Shown here: in pieces, positions 9,550 to 17,060 of the stretch
How positions within the stretch are numbered: the first letter of the stretch is position 1
How the letters are laid out: each line of letters starts with the position of its first letter
NCBI GenBank assembly: GCA_041545745.1
Contig: CP168152.1
Location: 1,300,001 to 1,364,000 of the forward strand
Direction: 5' to 3'
From: Stenotrophomonas indicatrix
GTDB lineage: Bacteria; Pseudomonadota; Gammaproteobacteria; Xanthomonadales; Xanthomonadaceae
Length of the DNA stretch: 64,000 bases
Notes under the pieces: model-generated
Told to the model about the DNA's origin: nothing
The model's database searches: none
What the model saw: only the letters and a program-made list of their open reading frames with translations
Position numbers and translations under genes: made by a program

Positions 9550-10436
9550 TGCCATCCTGTCGAGCGCGGTTCGGCGCTGGCGGGCCGCGTGTCAGGGTAG
9601 CCTCTGGCTGGGATCACACTGAATGCGGAGATTGCCAAGCATTCGGTCGAGACCAACTTCCTTGCAGAGGATTAGGCTCGTGTAATGAAGCAACAGCTCG
9701 ACGAGCGCCGCAGCGACACGTCATGCCAGAAGACGGTGCGCGACGTTGCCAAGCAATTGTCGGAACGAGCGGATTACGAGTCGCTCTCGGTGTGCAGGGC
9801 GAGGAGATGAATGGCTCGACGCCCAAGCCGGGAGTTGCCACACCTTGTGGTGGTCCGGGCCTGCCGATGATGGAAAAGGGTAGCGACAGCAGCTCCACCC
9901 TTGCCACCTTGTCCGAGAGCAACATCACCATCGGCGGCAAACAGACATCGGCTGCTGAGCCTGGCATCAATACCGACGCCAGCGGAGCGCATCCTGCGGT
10001 GGATGCATTGCCGGATGCGAGTAAGTTGTTGGCGGCCAGCAGGAGATGGCGGCTGCGGCGGGGATGGCGCTGGCCACCAGCCAGCAGATAGCCTGGGGTA
10101 TTGGCAGTGCGGATGCGAAGAGATCACGGACAAATATCGGGAAAAGATGAGTCCCGAAGAGAAGCGGGTATTCGATGCGCTTTCTCGGGGCGAGCGATTC
10201 AACCGGCTGGTTGCGTTCGATGCATCCTACCCGGATGCGCTGGTGACCTAGCAAAAGTGGGCACCTGATGGTGTCTATGGTCGCGCGCTCGGCGTTGCCG
10301 GGAATTCTGTTGAGAATAATTTCCTGATCGAGCCGCAGGCGCTGGTGCTAAAGGAGCAAATGGACGAGCGTGGCTCGGACGTGGCGTGCGAACAGACGGT
10401 CCGGAATGGGTCGAAGGAAATGTCCCAGAGATCCGT
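9550..10436 (+). pseudogene. Decayed and rearranged CdiA pretoxin/VENN remnant
   Basis: Three pieces of cdiA-like sequence are joined out of order. Bases about 9550-9800 match the end of the pretoxin domain and the start of the colicin D-module linker (parent 4900-5150), with VENN decayed to VETN at 9646-9657. Bases about 9807-10296 match an earlier piece of the parent (about 4095-4590), and carry frame damage plus an in-frame TAG near 10249. Bases about 10297-10430 jump again to the VENN region (10309-10320) and repeat the same linker. The copy is clearly more diverged than the intact arms. It cannot encode a working effector, but could still recombine. Confidence 0.85.
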
Positions 10437-10438
10437 GA

Positions 10439-10546
10439 ATCATCGCTTATTGCGCCCTGGGGGCGCATTGTTATGATAATATCAAGTTTATTCAGATAAT
10501 GGATGACGGTGCTCGAAAATCCAGCGCCTTCATTCCTTCTCCATAA
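10439..10546 (+). pseudogene. Possible toxin 3'-end stub
   Basis: A short open frame of about 35 codons begins right after a stop at 10436-10438 and ends at TAA 10544-10546, three bases before the next gene. Its end reads DDGARKSSAFIPSP. It is AT-rich and not homologous to the neighbouring FHA arm. By position it looks like the last codons of a lost toxin kept with its immunity gene. The call rests on position and on the same arrangement at 11026-11108 and 14437-14499. Confidence 0.4.
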
Positions 10547-10549
10547 ATA

Positions 10550-10897
10550 ATGCGGGCTATGTTATATCCAGCGCGAGAAGAGTTTCTTGAGATTTTCGGG
10601 CTTGAGCCTTTTCGGGTTGACCCCGAAATTGGCCTGTTCGTCTACAGGGCGGGGTCGGAAGCACGGGTTGAAGTTGAGTTTTCCTTTAGCTTGGTCATGC
10701 GATCTTTCCAGGTTTCAATGTTCATTGATGGGGTGGAGGTTTCTGTTATCTCATCGGAGGGTGTGGATTCAGTTTCGATGTTTGAATCAGATGGAAGGTC
10801 TGGTTTGCGTATTGAGTTCATTCCTGGATTGGGCCTGTCCAGGGTTGAATTGGCGCTTGAGCCAACAATACATCTCGTCTGGTCTACGCTTGTTTAG
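10550..10897 (+). CDS. Probable orphan CDI immunity protein
   Basis: A 115-residue soluble, acidic protein with alternating hydrophobic strands (VEVEFSFSL, FQVSMFIDG, LRIEFIPG). No family is recognised. The ATG at 10550 sits three bases after the toxin-stub stop; a second ATG at 10559 is an alternative start, and neither has a strong ribosome site. It is strongly AT-rich relative to the genome. There is no intact cognate toxin in the window, so it would protect against siblings or rivals that still carry that toxin. The function is inferred only from position and composition. Confidence 0.5.
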   Translation: MRAMLYPAREEFLEIFGLEPFRVDPEIGLFVYRAGSEARVEVEFSFSLVMRSFQVSMFIDGVEVSVISSEGVDSVSMFESDGRSGLRIEFIPGLGLSRVELALEPTIHLVWSTLV

Positions 10898-10930
10898 GAG
10901 GGATGTTCGGCAGAGGCAGGCCGGGGCAGG

Positions 10931-11108
10931 TGTGCGTGCCGAAGCCAGCGTGGGCAGCAGCAAGGCGAACTCGGACAGCAACACCTGGCAGAACACCACG
11001 CTGACCGGCCAGAACATCTCGCTGATTTACCCACCCGCCGCATCGGTGCGTCCCAAGTTTGCACCCGCTGTTTATCCTCCCGCCACTCCAAAAGGTAAAA
11101 GCTCATGA
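10931..11108 (+). pseudogene. CdiA FHA fragment fused to a toxin 3'-end stub
   Basis: Bases 10931-11025 match cdiA about 3582-3676 (SVGSSKANSDSNTW, TLTGQNIS). Immediately after, the frame runs into 27 unrelated codons rich in proline (YPPAASVRPKF, VYPPATPKG) ending at TGA 11106-11108. That stop overlaps the next gene as ATGA, the same coupling as an intact toxin-immunity pair. The pretoxin domain, VENN and most of the toxin are missing, so this is a deletion remnant joining an FHA repeat directly to a toxin tail. Confidence 0.65.
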
Positions 11109-11374
11109 AGAACGGAATGTTGACAATCGAGGAGGCTTATATGGCCATGTTTTACTTTCTAAGTATCGATTACTCTCGAGGGGCGACTGACGAGGTTGGT
11201 GGGTTGCTGGGGTCCCTTAGCTGGGATATGACTATGGATCGGAGTCCTATGGATGCGGGTGCCTGGGATGACTGGTTGAGCGCGGTGAAGATGTCTGTAG
11301 CAAATCGTACGGAAGGATTGAGGAATATGGAGGAAACATATATTGATTTGGTGAAGGGAGGTCCTGCCTCTTGA
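11105..11374 (+). CDS. Orphan CDI immunity protein, SDD/LLG/AWxDW type
   Basis: An 89-residue protein overlapping the preceding toxin stub by four bases. It has the layout of a common small immunity family as I recall it: an N-terminal AYMAMFYFL helix, a central GGLLGSLSWD, and AWDDWLSAV in the C-terminal half. Such proteins are often found behind CdiA C-termini and rearrangement-hotspot toxins. The cognate toxin survives here only as a tail of about 27 codons. The ATGA overlap and AT-rich composition fit a captured immunity gene. Family placement is from memory of the motif pattern. Confidence 0.65.
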   Translation: MKNGMLTIEEAYMAMFYFLSIDYSRGATDEVGGLLGSLSWDMTMDRSPMDAGAWDDWLSAVKMSVANRTEGLRNMEETYIDLVKGGPAS

Positions 11375-11496
11375 ATTTATTATATGTTTTTAGTGTGGCT
11401 TGAGCGCCATGCTGTCCTCCCTTCGGTGGATGGCGGGCAATATCCAGAAGGATAATGTGCGCGGAGTAATTTTGACTATCGCCGCAGCGCTCTGAT

Positions 11497-13947
11497 GTGG
11501 TCCGTCAAGCCAGCGTGGGCAGCAGCAAGTCGAACTCGGACAGCAATGCCTGGCAGAACACCACGCTGACCGGCCAGAACATCTCGCTGAAGGCCGAGGG
11601 TGACACCACGTTGCGCGGCGCGACCGCCACGGCCGACCGCATCGACGTCAAGACCGGCGGCACGCTGACCATCGAATCGCTGCAGGACATGGCCGAGAGC
11701 ATGTCCAAGAACAGCCAGGTGGGCGGGCGCGTGCAGGTGGCCTTCGGCAACGCGTGGAACGCCGATGGCTACGCCAGTGCAGGCAAGGCCGAGGGCAGCT
11801 ACCAGGGCGTGGGCCAGCAGAGTGGCTTGTTTGCCGGCAACGGTGGCTATCACGTGGATGCTGGACACGTGAACCTGATTGGCGGCGCGATTTCCAGCAC
11901 CAACGCGGCCAACAGTGAACTGACCGCACAGACGCTGACCTTCAGCGACCTGCAAAACCAGATGGACTACTCGGCCAGCTCCGGCAGCATCAGCGGTGGT
12001 GCGGGCGGCAAGATGAACGGTTGGGACGCGAAGGAAGGCACCACCGCTCCGCGCGGTGGCCCGGGCATGCCGATGTCGGAGAGCGGCAGCGACAGCAGCT
12101 CCACGCTTGCAACGTTGACTGAAGGCAACATCACCATCGGCGGCAAGCAGACCACGGCGGCGGAGCTGGGCATCAACACCGATGCCAGTGCCGCGCATCG
12201 TGCGCTGGAGGCGTTGCCTGATGCCAGCAAGTTGCTGGCCGATCAGCAGGCGATGGCGGGAGCGATAGGGACGGTGGTTTCCACGAGCCAGCAGATTGCC
12301 AACGACATTGGCAGTGGTGCGAACAGGATCACCGACAAGTATCGGGAAGGGCTGAGCGTCGAAGAAAGACGGGTGTTTGATGGCCTTCCTTCGGATGAGC
12401 AGTTCAATCGCCTGAAAGTGTTCGATCCGTCATACCCCGAGGCACTGGTCACGCAGCAGAAGTGGGCTCCTGACGGTGTCTATGGCCGCGCGCTTGGCGC
12501 GGTAACCACCGTACTGGTCGGAGGCATGTCCGGCCAGGGGCTGGGTCAGCTGGGTTCCAACGCGCTTGCACCGTATGCGGCTGAACTGATTGGCAAGACG
12601 TTCGACCCGAACAAGCAGAGTGCTGTGCCCAGCGAGGCCATGCAGATGCTGTCGCATGCGCTGCTGGGCGCGTTGTTGGCGGAGGCCAATGGTGGCTCGG
12701 CGGGGAGTGGGGCGCTGGCGGCGGGTGGGGGTGAGCTGGCAGCGAAGGTCCTGACGGACACGTTGTTCGGCGGGGATCCCTCGAACCTGAGCCCACAGCA
12801 AAGGGAGGCAGTTCTAGCGCTGTCGCAGGCGGTGGGTGCGCTGGCGGGTGGGTTGTCGGGGCAGGATCTGGTTGGGATCGCGTTGAATGCGGGGATTGCC
12901 AGAAATTCTGTTGAGAATAATTTCCTCGGGAAGAATGATCAGCAGCGGCTGGCAGATCTACGTGAGAAGTCTAAGAAGGGGAAGTTGACGCCACAGGAAT
13001 CCGCGGAGCTTATTTATCTCGACGGTGGGGATCATATGAGTGATGGCCTGCTGAATATGCTTGCCAGCGGCCAGCCTCTTTCTGTCGTGCAGCAGCACAA
13101 TCTGGAGCTCTATCTGGGGGCGTATGCCCGGCAGAACGGCACGGATGCGGCGATTGCCCTCGTCAGTAGGGGTATTCGCGAGGTAAGCGAATTCCCTTAC
13201 TCGGGACTTTCGCGTGATAAGCAGAAGTACACTGATGAGAACTTTTCGTTCTTCGAAAAGAATATTTGGAGAGCTGATAGCGAAAACGAGGCAATCTTCA
13301 ACAAGGCTGTTATCAGGTCCGGCTTGGAGGTATGGCGCTCTGAAGATCTCCTGCCAACGGTGATGAGGCAACGGCGTGACTTCGCGCTGATGGATGCCTT
13401 GGTCGGTAGCCCTCTGGCGAGCGGAAGCTATCTGTTCGGCAGCCTTGTAGGGCTGAGTGACGATGATCGATATGCACTCACTATGACTGCGGGGAACATC
13501 GCGCTGATTGCCGGGGCAACGGCTGCGGGGAAGACGGGTTTGCTGCCTGTGACGGGCCGTTTGGGAATTAACCCAGTTGGTGAGGACGGTCAGAAGAGCA
13601 GCGCTTCGAGCAGAAGGCGCGTGGGGGAGTCGCCTAGAAGCGATAGTGTTTCCGTCTCCACTAATAGTGGAACAATCAAGGCCAGCGAAACGATCGGTCA
13701 GCCTGTAGAGGCTGTCATAAACGGTCGTAAAAGGATGCTTCGGGTCGATATCGAGCCGAATGGTAAGCTTCAGATCCAGTCAGGAGGCGGAAAGGACTCG
13801 TTCGTAGACTTCCGTCCGGATCTATCATTGCCCTTGGCTCCTCAGATAGACAAGGCATTCAGGCGATTGCCAAAATCTGCAAGGGATCAGCTTGTCAGAA
13901 ACGCTGAGAAGGGGCTAAGACGCCTGCAAGAAACCGGGGATATGTAA
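11497..13947 (+). CDS. Orphan CdiA C-terminal module 3: FHA/pretoxin arm plus toxin of unknown type
   Basis: An 816-residue frame opening at GTG without a signal peptide. Bases 11509-12921 repeat cdiA 3595-5010 with one three-base deletion, to VENN at residues 472-475. From about 12740 to VENN it is identical to the main cdiA copy and differs from module 2. After VENN come about 340 unique residues: a charged linker (REKSKKGKLTPQES), a mildly hydrophobic stretch near residues 640-690 (YALTMTAGNIALIAG) that may be the cytoplasm-entry part, and a basic C-terminal domain of about 100 residues (NGRKRMLRVDI, DFRPDLSLPL). I do not recognise the toxin. TAATG couples it to the next gene. Confidence 0.8.
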   Translation: MVRQASVGSSKSNSDSNAWQNTTLTGQNISLKAEGDTTLRGATATADRIDVKTGGTLTIESLQDMAESMSKNSQVGGRVQVAFGNAWNADGYASAGKAEGSYQGVGQQSGLFAGNGGYHVDAGHVNLIGGAISSTNAANSELTAQTLTFSDLQNQMDYSASSGSISGGAGGKMNGWDAKEGTTAPRGGPGMPMSESGSDSSSTLATLTEGNITIGGKQTTAAELGINTDASAAHRALEALPDASKLLADQQAMAGAIGTVVSTSQQIANDIGSGANRITDKYREGLSVEERRVFDGLPSDEQFNRLKVFDPSYPEALVTQQKWAPDGVYGRALGAVTTVLVGGMSGQGLGQLGSNALAPYAAELIGKTFDPNKQSAVPSEAMQMLSHALLGALLAEANGGSAGSGALAAGGGELAAKVLTDTLFGGDPSNLSPQQREAVLALSQAVGALAGGLSGQDLVGIALNAGIARNSVENNFLGKNDQQRLADLREKSKKGKLTPQESAELIYLDGGDHMSDGLLNMLASGQPLSVVQQHNLELYLGAYARQNGTDAAIALVSRGIREVSEFPYSGLSRDKQKYTDENFSFFEKNIWRADSENEAIFNKAVIRSGLEVWRSEDLLPTVMRQRRDFALMDALVGSPLASGSYLFGSLVGLSDDDRYALTMTAGNIALIAGATAAGKTGLLPVTGRLGINPVGEDGQKSSASSRRRVGESPRSDSVSVSTNSGTIKASETIGQPVEAVINGRKRMLRVDIEPNGKLQIQSGGGKDSFVDFRPDLSLPLAPQIDKAFRRLPKSARDQLVRNAEKGLRRLQETGDM

Positions 13948-14432
13948 TGGGAACCAAATTTATTGTTGTTTTGAAGGGTGGCATGAAGTTGCCCGAGAGA
14001 AAGTTCTTGATTGACCAGGCATGGGGTGATTTTCCCGTGTCCTACTTTCAGGATGATGAGAGTCTTGGTGAAAGTAATTTTCTTGATCTTAAAGTTAATA
14101 AGTGGGAAATTAATAGCGAATGGAGTGTGGTGCAAGGGGATGCGCCTTGGATCAGGGTTGAGATATTGCGGGGCGCCTCTCTCGAGGAGTATTTAAAAGG
14201 CGAAGGGCTCTTCCCGCTAATAAATGGGTGTGGTGAGCTGCTGCTTGTTTTTGAGTTGGATGATGGTGGTAATGAGTTGGATGAAATTCTTCTGCTTCGT
14301 CTCGTGATGTTTTTCTGGGGTAGTGGAAAAATATATCGCTGGGGTGATGGTTTTCACATCGTTGATGAAACTGCCATTGCTTCTTTGCCAGAGCTTGGAG
14401 TAGTTCGGAGTCGCTTGCTTAGATGTCAGTAG
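13947..14432 (+). CDS. Probable CDI immunity protein for module 3
   Basis: A 161-residue protein whose ATG shares one base with the module 3 stop (TAATG), which indicates translational coupling. It is acidic, soluble-looking and AT-rich, with a hydrophobic centre (ELLLVFELDD, LLLRLVMFFWG). No family is recognised. The immunity role is inferred from its place directly behind a VENN toxin. Confidence 0.7.
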   Translation: MGTKFIVVLKGGMKLPERKFLIDQAWGDFPVSYFQDDESLGESNFLDLKVNKWEINSEWSVVQGDAPWIRVEILRGASLEEYLKGEGLFPLINGCGELLLVFELDDGGNELDEILLLRLVMFFWGSGKIYRWGDGFHIVDETAIASLPELGVVRSRLLRCQ

Positions 14433-14436
14433 CTGA

Positions 14437-14499
14437 ACTTTGCTTGCCAGAGCGCTTTCCTATCAGGCGGGCATTAAAGTTGGCTATATGGAGCCGTGA
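14437..14499 (+). pseudogene. Possible toxin 3'-end stub
   Basis: A 20-codon open stretch after a stop at 14434 ends with YQAGIKVGYMEP and TGA at 14497-14499, overlapping the next gene as GTGA. No FHA or pretoxin sequence is attached. It is read as the last codons of a lost toxin because of the coupling and the two similar cases upstream; on its own it is too short to prove. Confidence 0.4.
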
Positions 14500-14861
14500 G
14501 TGGTCAATTGTTCGGGTCGTGGGCGGATCGGAATGATCCTGATTGGGTCGTATTAACATATTTTGATTGGATCTATGGGGCAGGTCTGTTTGTGCAGATG
14601 CTGGAGTGTCTGACGAAACGTTGGGGATTTGGGATCGACGATGTTGACTGCAGTTTTCCGGATTTGAACAGCTATGACGCGGACGATCACTTCTGTGGCG
14701 TGCAATTTGCATATGGAATGCTGTGCGAACCCGGCGTGGTGATTGTCAGTGATGCAGATTTTTTCACCTATTTGGCTATGGCATGCTCCATTTATGTGAA
14801 AGAGAAGCCTGAATCTGCTGATCAGGTGCGCTCAATGATGCTTCTCAAAGAGCATGTGTGA
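14496..14861 (+). CDS. Orphan CDI immunity protein, resembling the 'ribonuclease toxin immunity CdiI' group
   Basis: A 121-residue protein starting at GTG (the in-frame region upstream is stopped, and no ATG fits), overlapping the toxin stub by four bases. The order of motifs, YFDWIYGAG, a DADDHFCGVQF centre, then VIVSDADFFTYLAMAC and a final Y-x-x-x-x-P-E helix, resembles CdiI proteins annotated as immunity to ribonuclease toxins. This is judged from memory of the pattern. No cognate toxin is left in the window. Confidence 0.6.
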   Translation: MSGQLFGSWADRNDPDWVVLTYFDWIYGAGLFVQMLECLTKRWGFGIDDVDCSFPDLNSYDADDHFCGVQFAYGMLCEPGVVIVSDADFFTYLAMACSIYVKEKPESADQVRSMMLLKEHV

Positions 14862-14885
14862 ATTGTTTGCTAATGGAGTATCCGA

Positions 14886-15527
14886 GTGTCCAGTAACGCG
14901 CTAAACCATCGCAGCCTTGCTCGCCGCGCCTTCCGCAGCAGCTTCACCCTGGCGACAACTATCGCCACAGCGAGTCTGGCACTCACTTCACATCCCGCGC
15001 TGGCTGCCGAATCCGGCTTCGAAGGCATTGCCTGGGGCGCAACCCAGGCCCAGCTGAAAGAAGCACTGGGCGAGCGATTGGGTACGCGAGCCTGCCCTGA
15101 GGAACAGCAAGAAGAGCCGGAACTGAATCGATACGCCAGAGCCTGCGGCCCTTACATCGAGGATTACACCATCGACGGCATCTCCTTCGTGGCGTTCTTC
15201 GGTCTTCGCGGAATCGAGGGGCCGCTGAGCGCCATCTATCTCGATCGCGCCGCGACGGTAACCAACGAGCAGATCAAGGCAGGTAAAGGTGCGGAATTCA
15301 GGTACAACCGGGTGAAGAAGGTGCTGGCAGAACGGCATGGCCAGCCTGAAAGGGTAAGCGAGACGTCTGCGCGTCCGCGCGACAAGCCTGCGGTGCTGCT
15401 GACCGAATGGGTGAGTGGTGATACGACGATAACGCTCACTGAGACGATTGTCTCCGAGGCCCGCGGTCAGCAGTACTATCTCAGTGTCGTCTACGCGCCG
15501 AAAACCGAAGCACCGGAAGCTCGCTGA
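14886..15527 (+). CDS. Exported protein of unknown function
   Basis: A 213-residue protein from a GTG with GGAG seven bases upstream. It has a long signal peptide with arginines in the n-region, a hydrophobic core (LATTIATASLALTSH) and a cleavage site after ALA near residue 40. The mature part begins with FEGIAWG, has two cysteines (ACPEEQ, RACGPY) that could pair, and ends in beta-strand-like sequence. It is probably periplasmic. No family is recognised. Its GC content is back to genome level, so it marks the end of the exchanged immunity region. Confidence 0.65.
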   Translation: MSSNALNHRSLARRAFRSSFTLATTIATASLALTSHPALAAESGFEGIAWGATQAQLKEALGERLGTRACPEEQQEEPELNRYARACGPYIEDYTIDGISFVAFFGLRGIEGPLSAIYLDRAATVTNEQIKAGKGAEFRYNRVKKVLAERHGQPERVSETSARPRDKPAVLLTEWVSGDTTITLTETIVSEARGQQYYLSVVYAPKTEAPEAR

Positions 15528-15589
15528 CCTTTTGAAGCCTTTCGAACGATTATCAGTGTATCTTGCTTTTGGATGAAGAATCAGTGCGG

Positions 15590-16462
15590 ATGAAGATCGA
15601 GCCCACTTTCGGTGGTGCAGAGGGTGGTCCGGAGCGAGGCGCAGACTCTGCCGCTGACGAGCCAAGTGAAAAGAGTGCGCTGGCGATTGTGGTTGGGGAC
15701 CGGTTCTCCACCTATTGCCATTTCTGGAGGCTGGACGACGCTGCCGGCAGGGCGCCGAGACGTTGGCATTGGCCGGCGTTCCTGTTTTCATCACTATGGT
15801 TTTTCTTCCGACGCATGCCCGTACTGGGCACGATCTGGTTCATCGTTCCGCCTTTGGCGATGACCACGTTCACTCAGATGGGCCTGCCATGGTTCGCGGT
15901 AGTGGTCTTCGTGGTCTGCCGCGTGCTTGCCGGAATTCTGGCGAATTCCCTGTACCTGTCTCATTGCCGGAAAGTTGTCCGCAAGGTGCTTGCCGGGCAT
16001 GGAGGCGCGCATAGGCGGCACGCGGAACTGCAGAAGGCCGGTGGTGTCAGCTACACTGCTCTGGTGATCGCCTTGGCTGTAACGGCCTCACAGAACACCC
16101 TGATCAATCTGGCAGTTCGTTCGATGCCGAAGGCAGCGCCCAAGCAGTCTTCACCGCATCTGCCGGCGAGCCGGCCGGACCCGGATCTCGAGTATGCGGA
16201 AAGGGAGGTTTACCAGGAGGAACTGCGTGCGATCGCGATGACGGCGTGGCCGGCGGGTGTTCCAATGGACAACAATGTCTGCATTGTCGAGCTACGTCTG
16301 ACGCCACCGGGTACCGTGCTGGACGCCAATGTTCTGGAGCCTTGCACGTTGAACGACGAACAGCGCGAAATGATGCTGGGTGAAATCAGGCGCACGGACT
16401 TCACCATCCAGGGGAAGATGCGGTTCTTCAACAGGCATACCCTCATCGGCTTGCGCAAGTAA
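15590..16462 (+). CDS. DUF2628-like membrane protein with a C-terminal soluble domain
   Basis: About 290 residues from ATG 15590, with GAAGAA nine bases upstream; GTG 15584 and TTG 15563 are alternatives. An RRWHWPAFLFSSLWFFFRRM segment is typical of the DUF2628 group, small inner-membrane proteins. It is followed by two or three more hydrophobic helices to about residue 180. The last 90 residues form a soluble domain (VCIVELRLTPPGTVLDANV, then EPCTL) that recalls TonB/TolA C-terminal folds; this comparison is tentative. TAATG couples it to the next gene, so the two are probably cotranscribed. Function unknown. Confidence 0.6.
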   Translation: MKIEPTFGGAEGGPERGADSAADEPSEKSALAIVVGDRFSTYCHFWRLDDAAGRAPRRWHWPAFLFSSLWFFFRRMPVLGTIWFIVPPLAMTTFTQMGLPWFAVVVFVVCRVLAGILANSLYLSHCRKVVRKVLAGHGGAHRRHAELQKAGGVSYTALVIALAVTASQNTLINLAVRSMPKAAPKQSSPHLPASRPDPDLEYAEREVYQEELRAIAMTAWPAGVPMDNNVCIVELRLTPPGTVLDANVLEPCTLNDEQREMMLGEIRRTDFTIQGKMRFFNRHTLIGLRK

Positions 16463-16854
16463 TGAGCATTTCGCTGTTTCTCGAGGTCGAAGCCGGTGCC
16501 GACCTCGATGCCGTTCTGCGTGTCCTGGATTCGATCCGGGCCGAGTACTCCAACGGCATTGACGGTTTGCATGGGTATTTTCCAGCGTCCAACACCGGCT
16601 TCGGGTTCGGCATGGTCGATCCGCCGGAGGCTGTCGTAGCCGAAGGAGTTGAAGCCGAGTGGAGGGTTGGACTGCTCGGCTCGTTTCATTTCCGCGCGAG
16701 CGGATTTGAAAGCGCCTGGGAGGAAATCTGCTGTTTCATCAGGTGTTACGCCGCGACGTGCGGGTTCCGGTTTGTGCTCTCGTTCCAGTTCGAGAGCATC
16801 TATGCAGCAAGGCTCGGGCAGGATCTGGTCTGCACTGGGCCCGCTGCGTCGTAA
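16462..16854 (+). CDS. Conserved-looking hypothetical cytosolic protein
   Basis: A 130-residue protein whose ATG shares one base with the stop of the preceding membrane protein. It has no signal peptide. It begins MSISLFLEVEAGADLDAV and has several aromatic-rich strands (HGYFPASNTGFGFGM, FRFVLSFQFES). No family is recognised. The size and position at the end of a CDI locus would allow an immunity role, but the GC-rich composition and the coupling to a membrane gene do not favour that. Confidence 0.45.
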   Translation: MSISLFLEVEAGADLDAVLRVLDSIRAEYSNGIDGLHGYFPASNTGFGFGMVDPPEAVVAEGVEAEWRVGLLGSFHFRASGFESAWEEICCFIRCYAATCGFRFVLSFQFESIYAARLGQDLVCTGPAAS

Positions 16855-17003
16855 TGCCGCATGACGGGGGCGATCCCGGTTCGATCTCGTTTTTTCTGCA
16901 TGTATCGATATGCCTTCTGGATATAGAGCATCTGTGGGTTGACTGATTTCACACCTGTCTGCACAGTTTCAGAGTTTTGGATCGATATAATAAAATCGGC
17001 CCA

Positions 17004-17030
17004 TAAAGTTTCCCTTGCCCGTGCCGCCAC
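17004..17030 (+). promoter_or_regulatory. Probable sigma-28 (FliA) promoter of the chemoreceptor gene
   Basis: TAAAGTTT at 17004-17011 is an exact match to the flagellar sigma-28 -35 consensus. An 11-base spacer is followed by GCCGCCAC, which keeps the GCCG core of the -10 element. It lies about 30 bp before the chemoreceptor start. The remaining 16855-17003 stretch shows no gene. Confidence 0.6.
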
Positions 17031-17060
17031 CGATATAGGGCCACGATCAAGGGAATTGAG

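Noticed and set aside
3354..14861. Integron, prophage or transposon carrying the CDI modules
   Set aside because: No integrase, transposase, attachment site or terminal repeats; arm homology alone explains the array.
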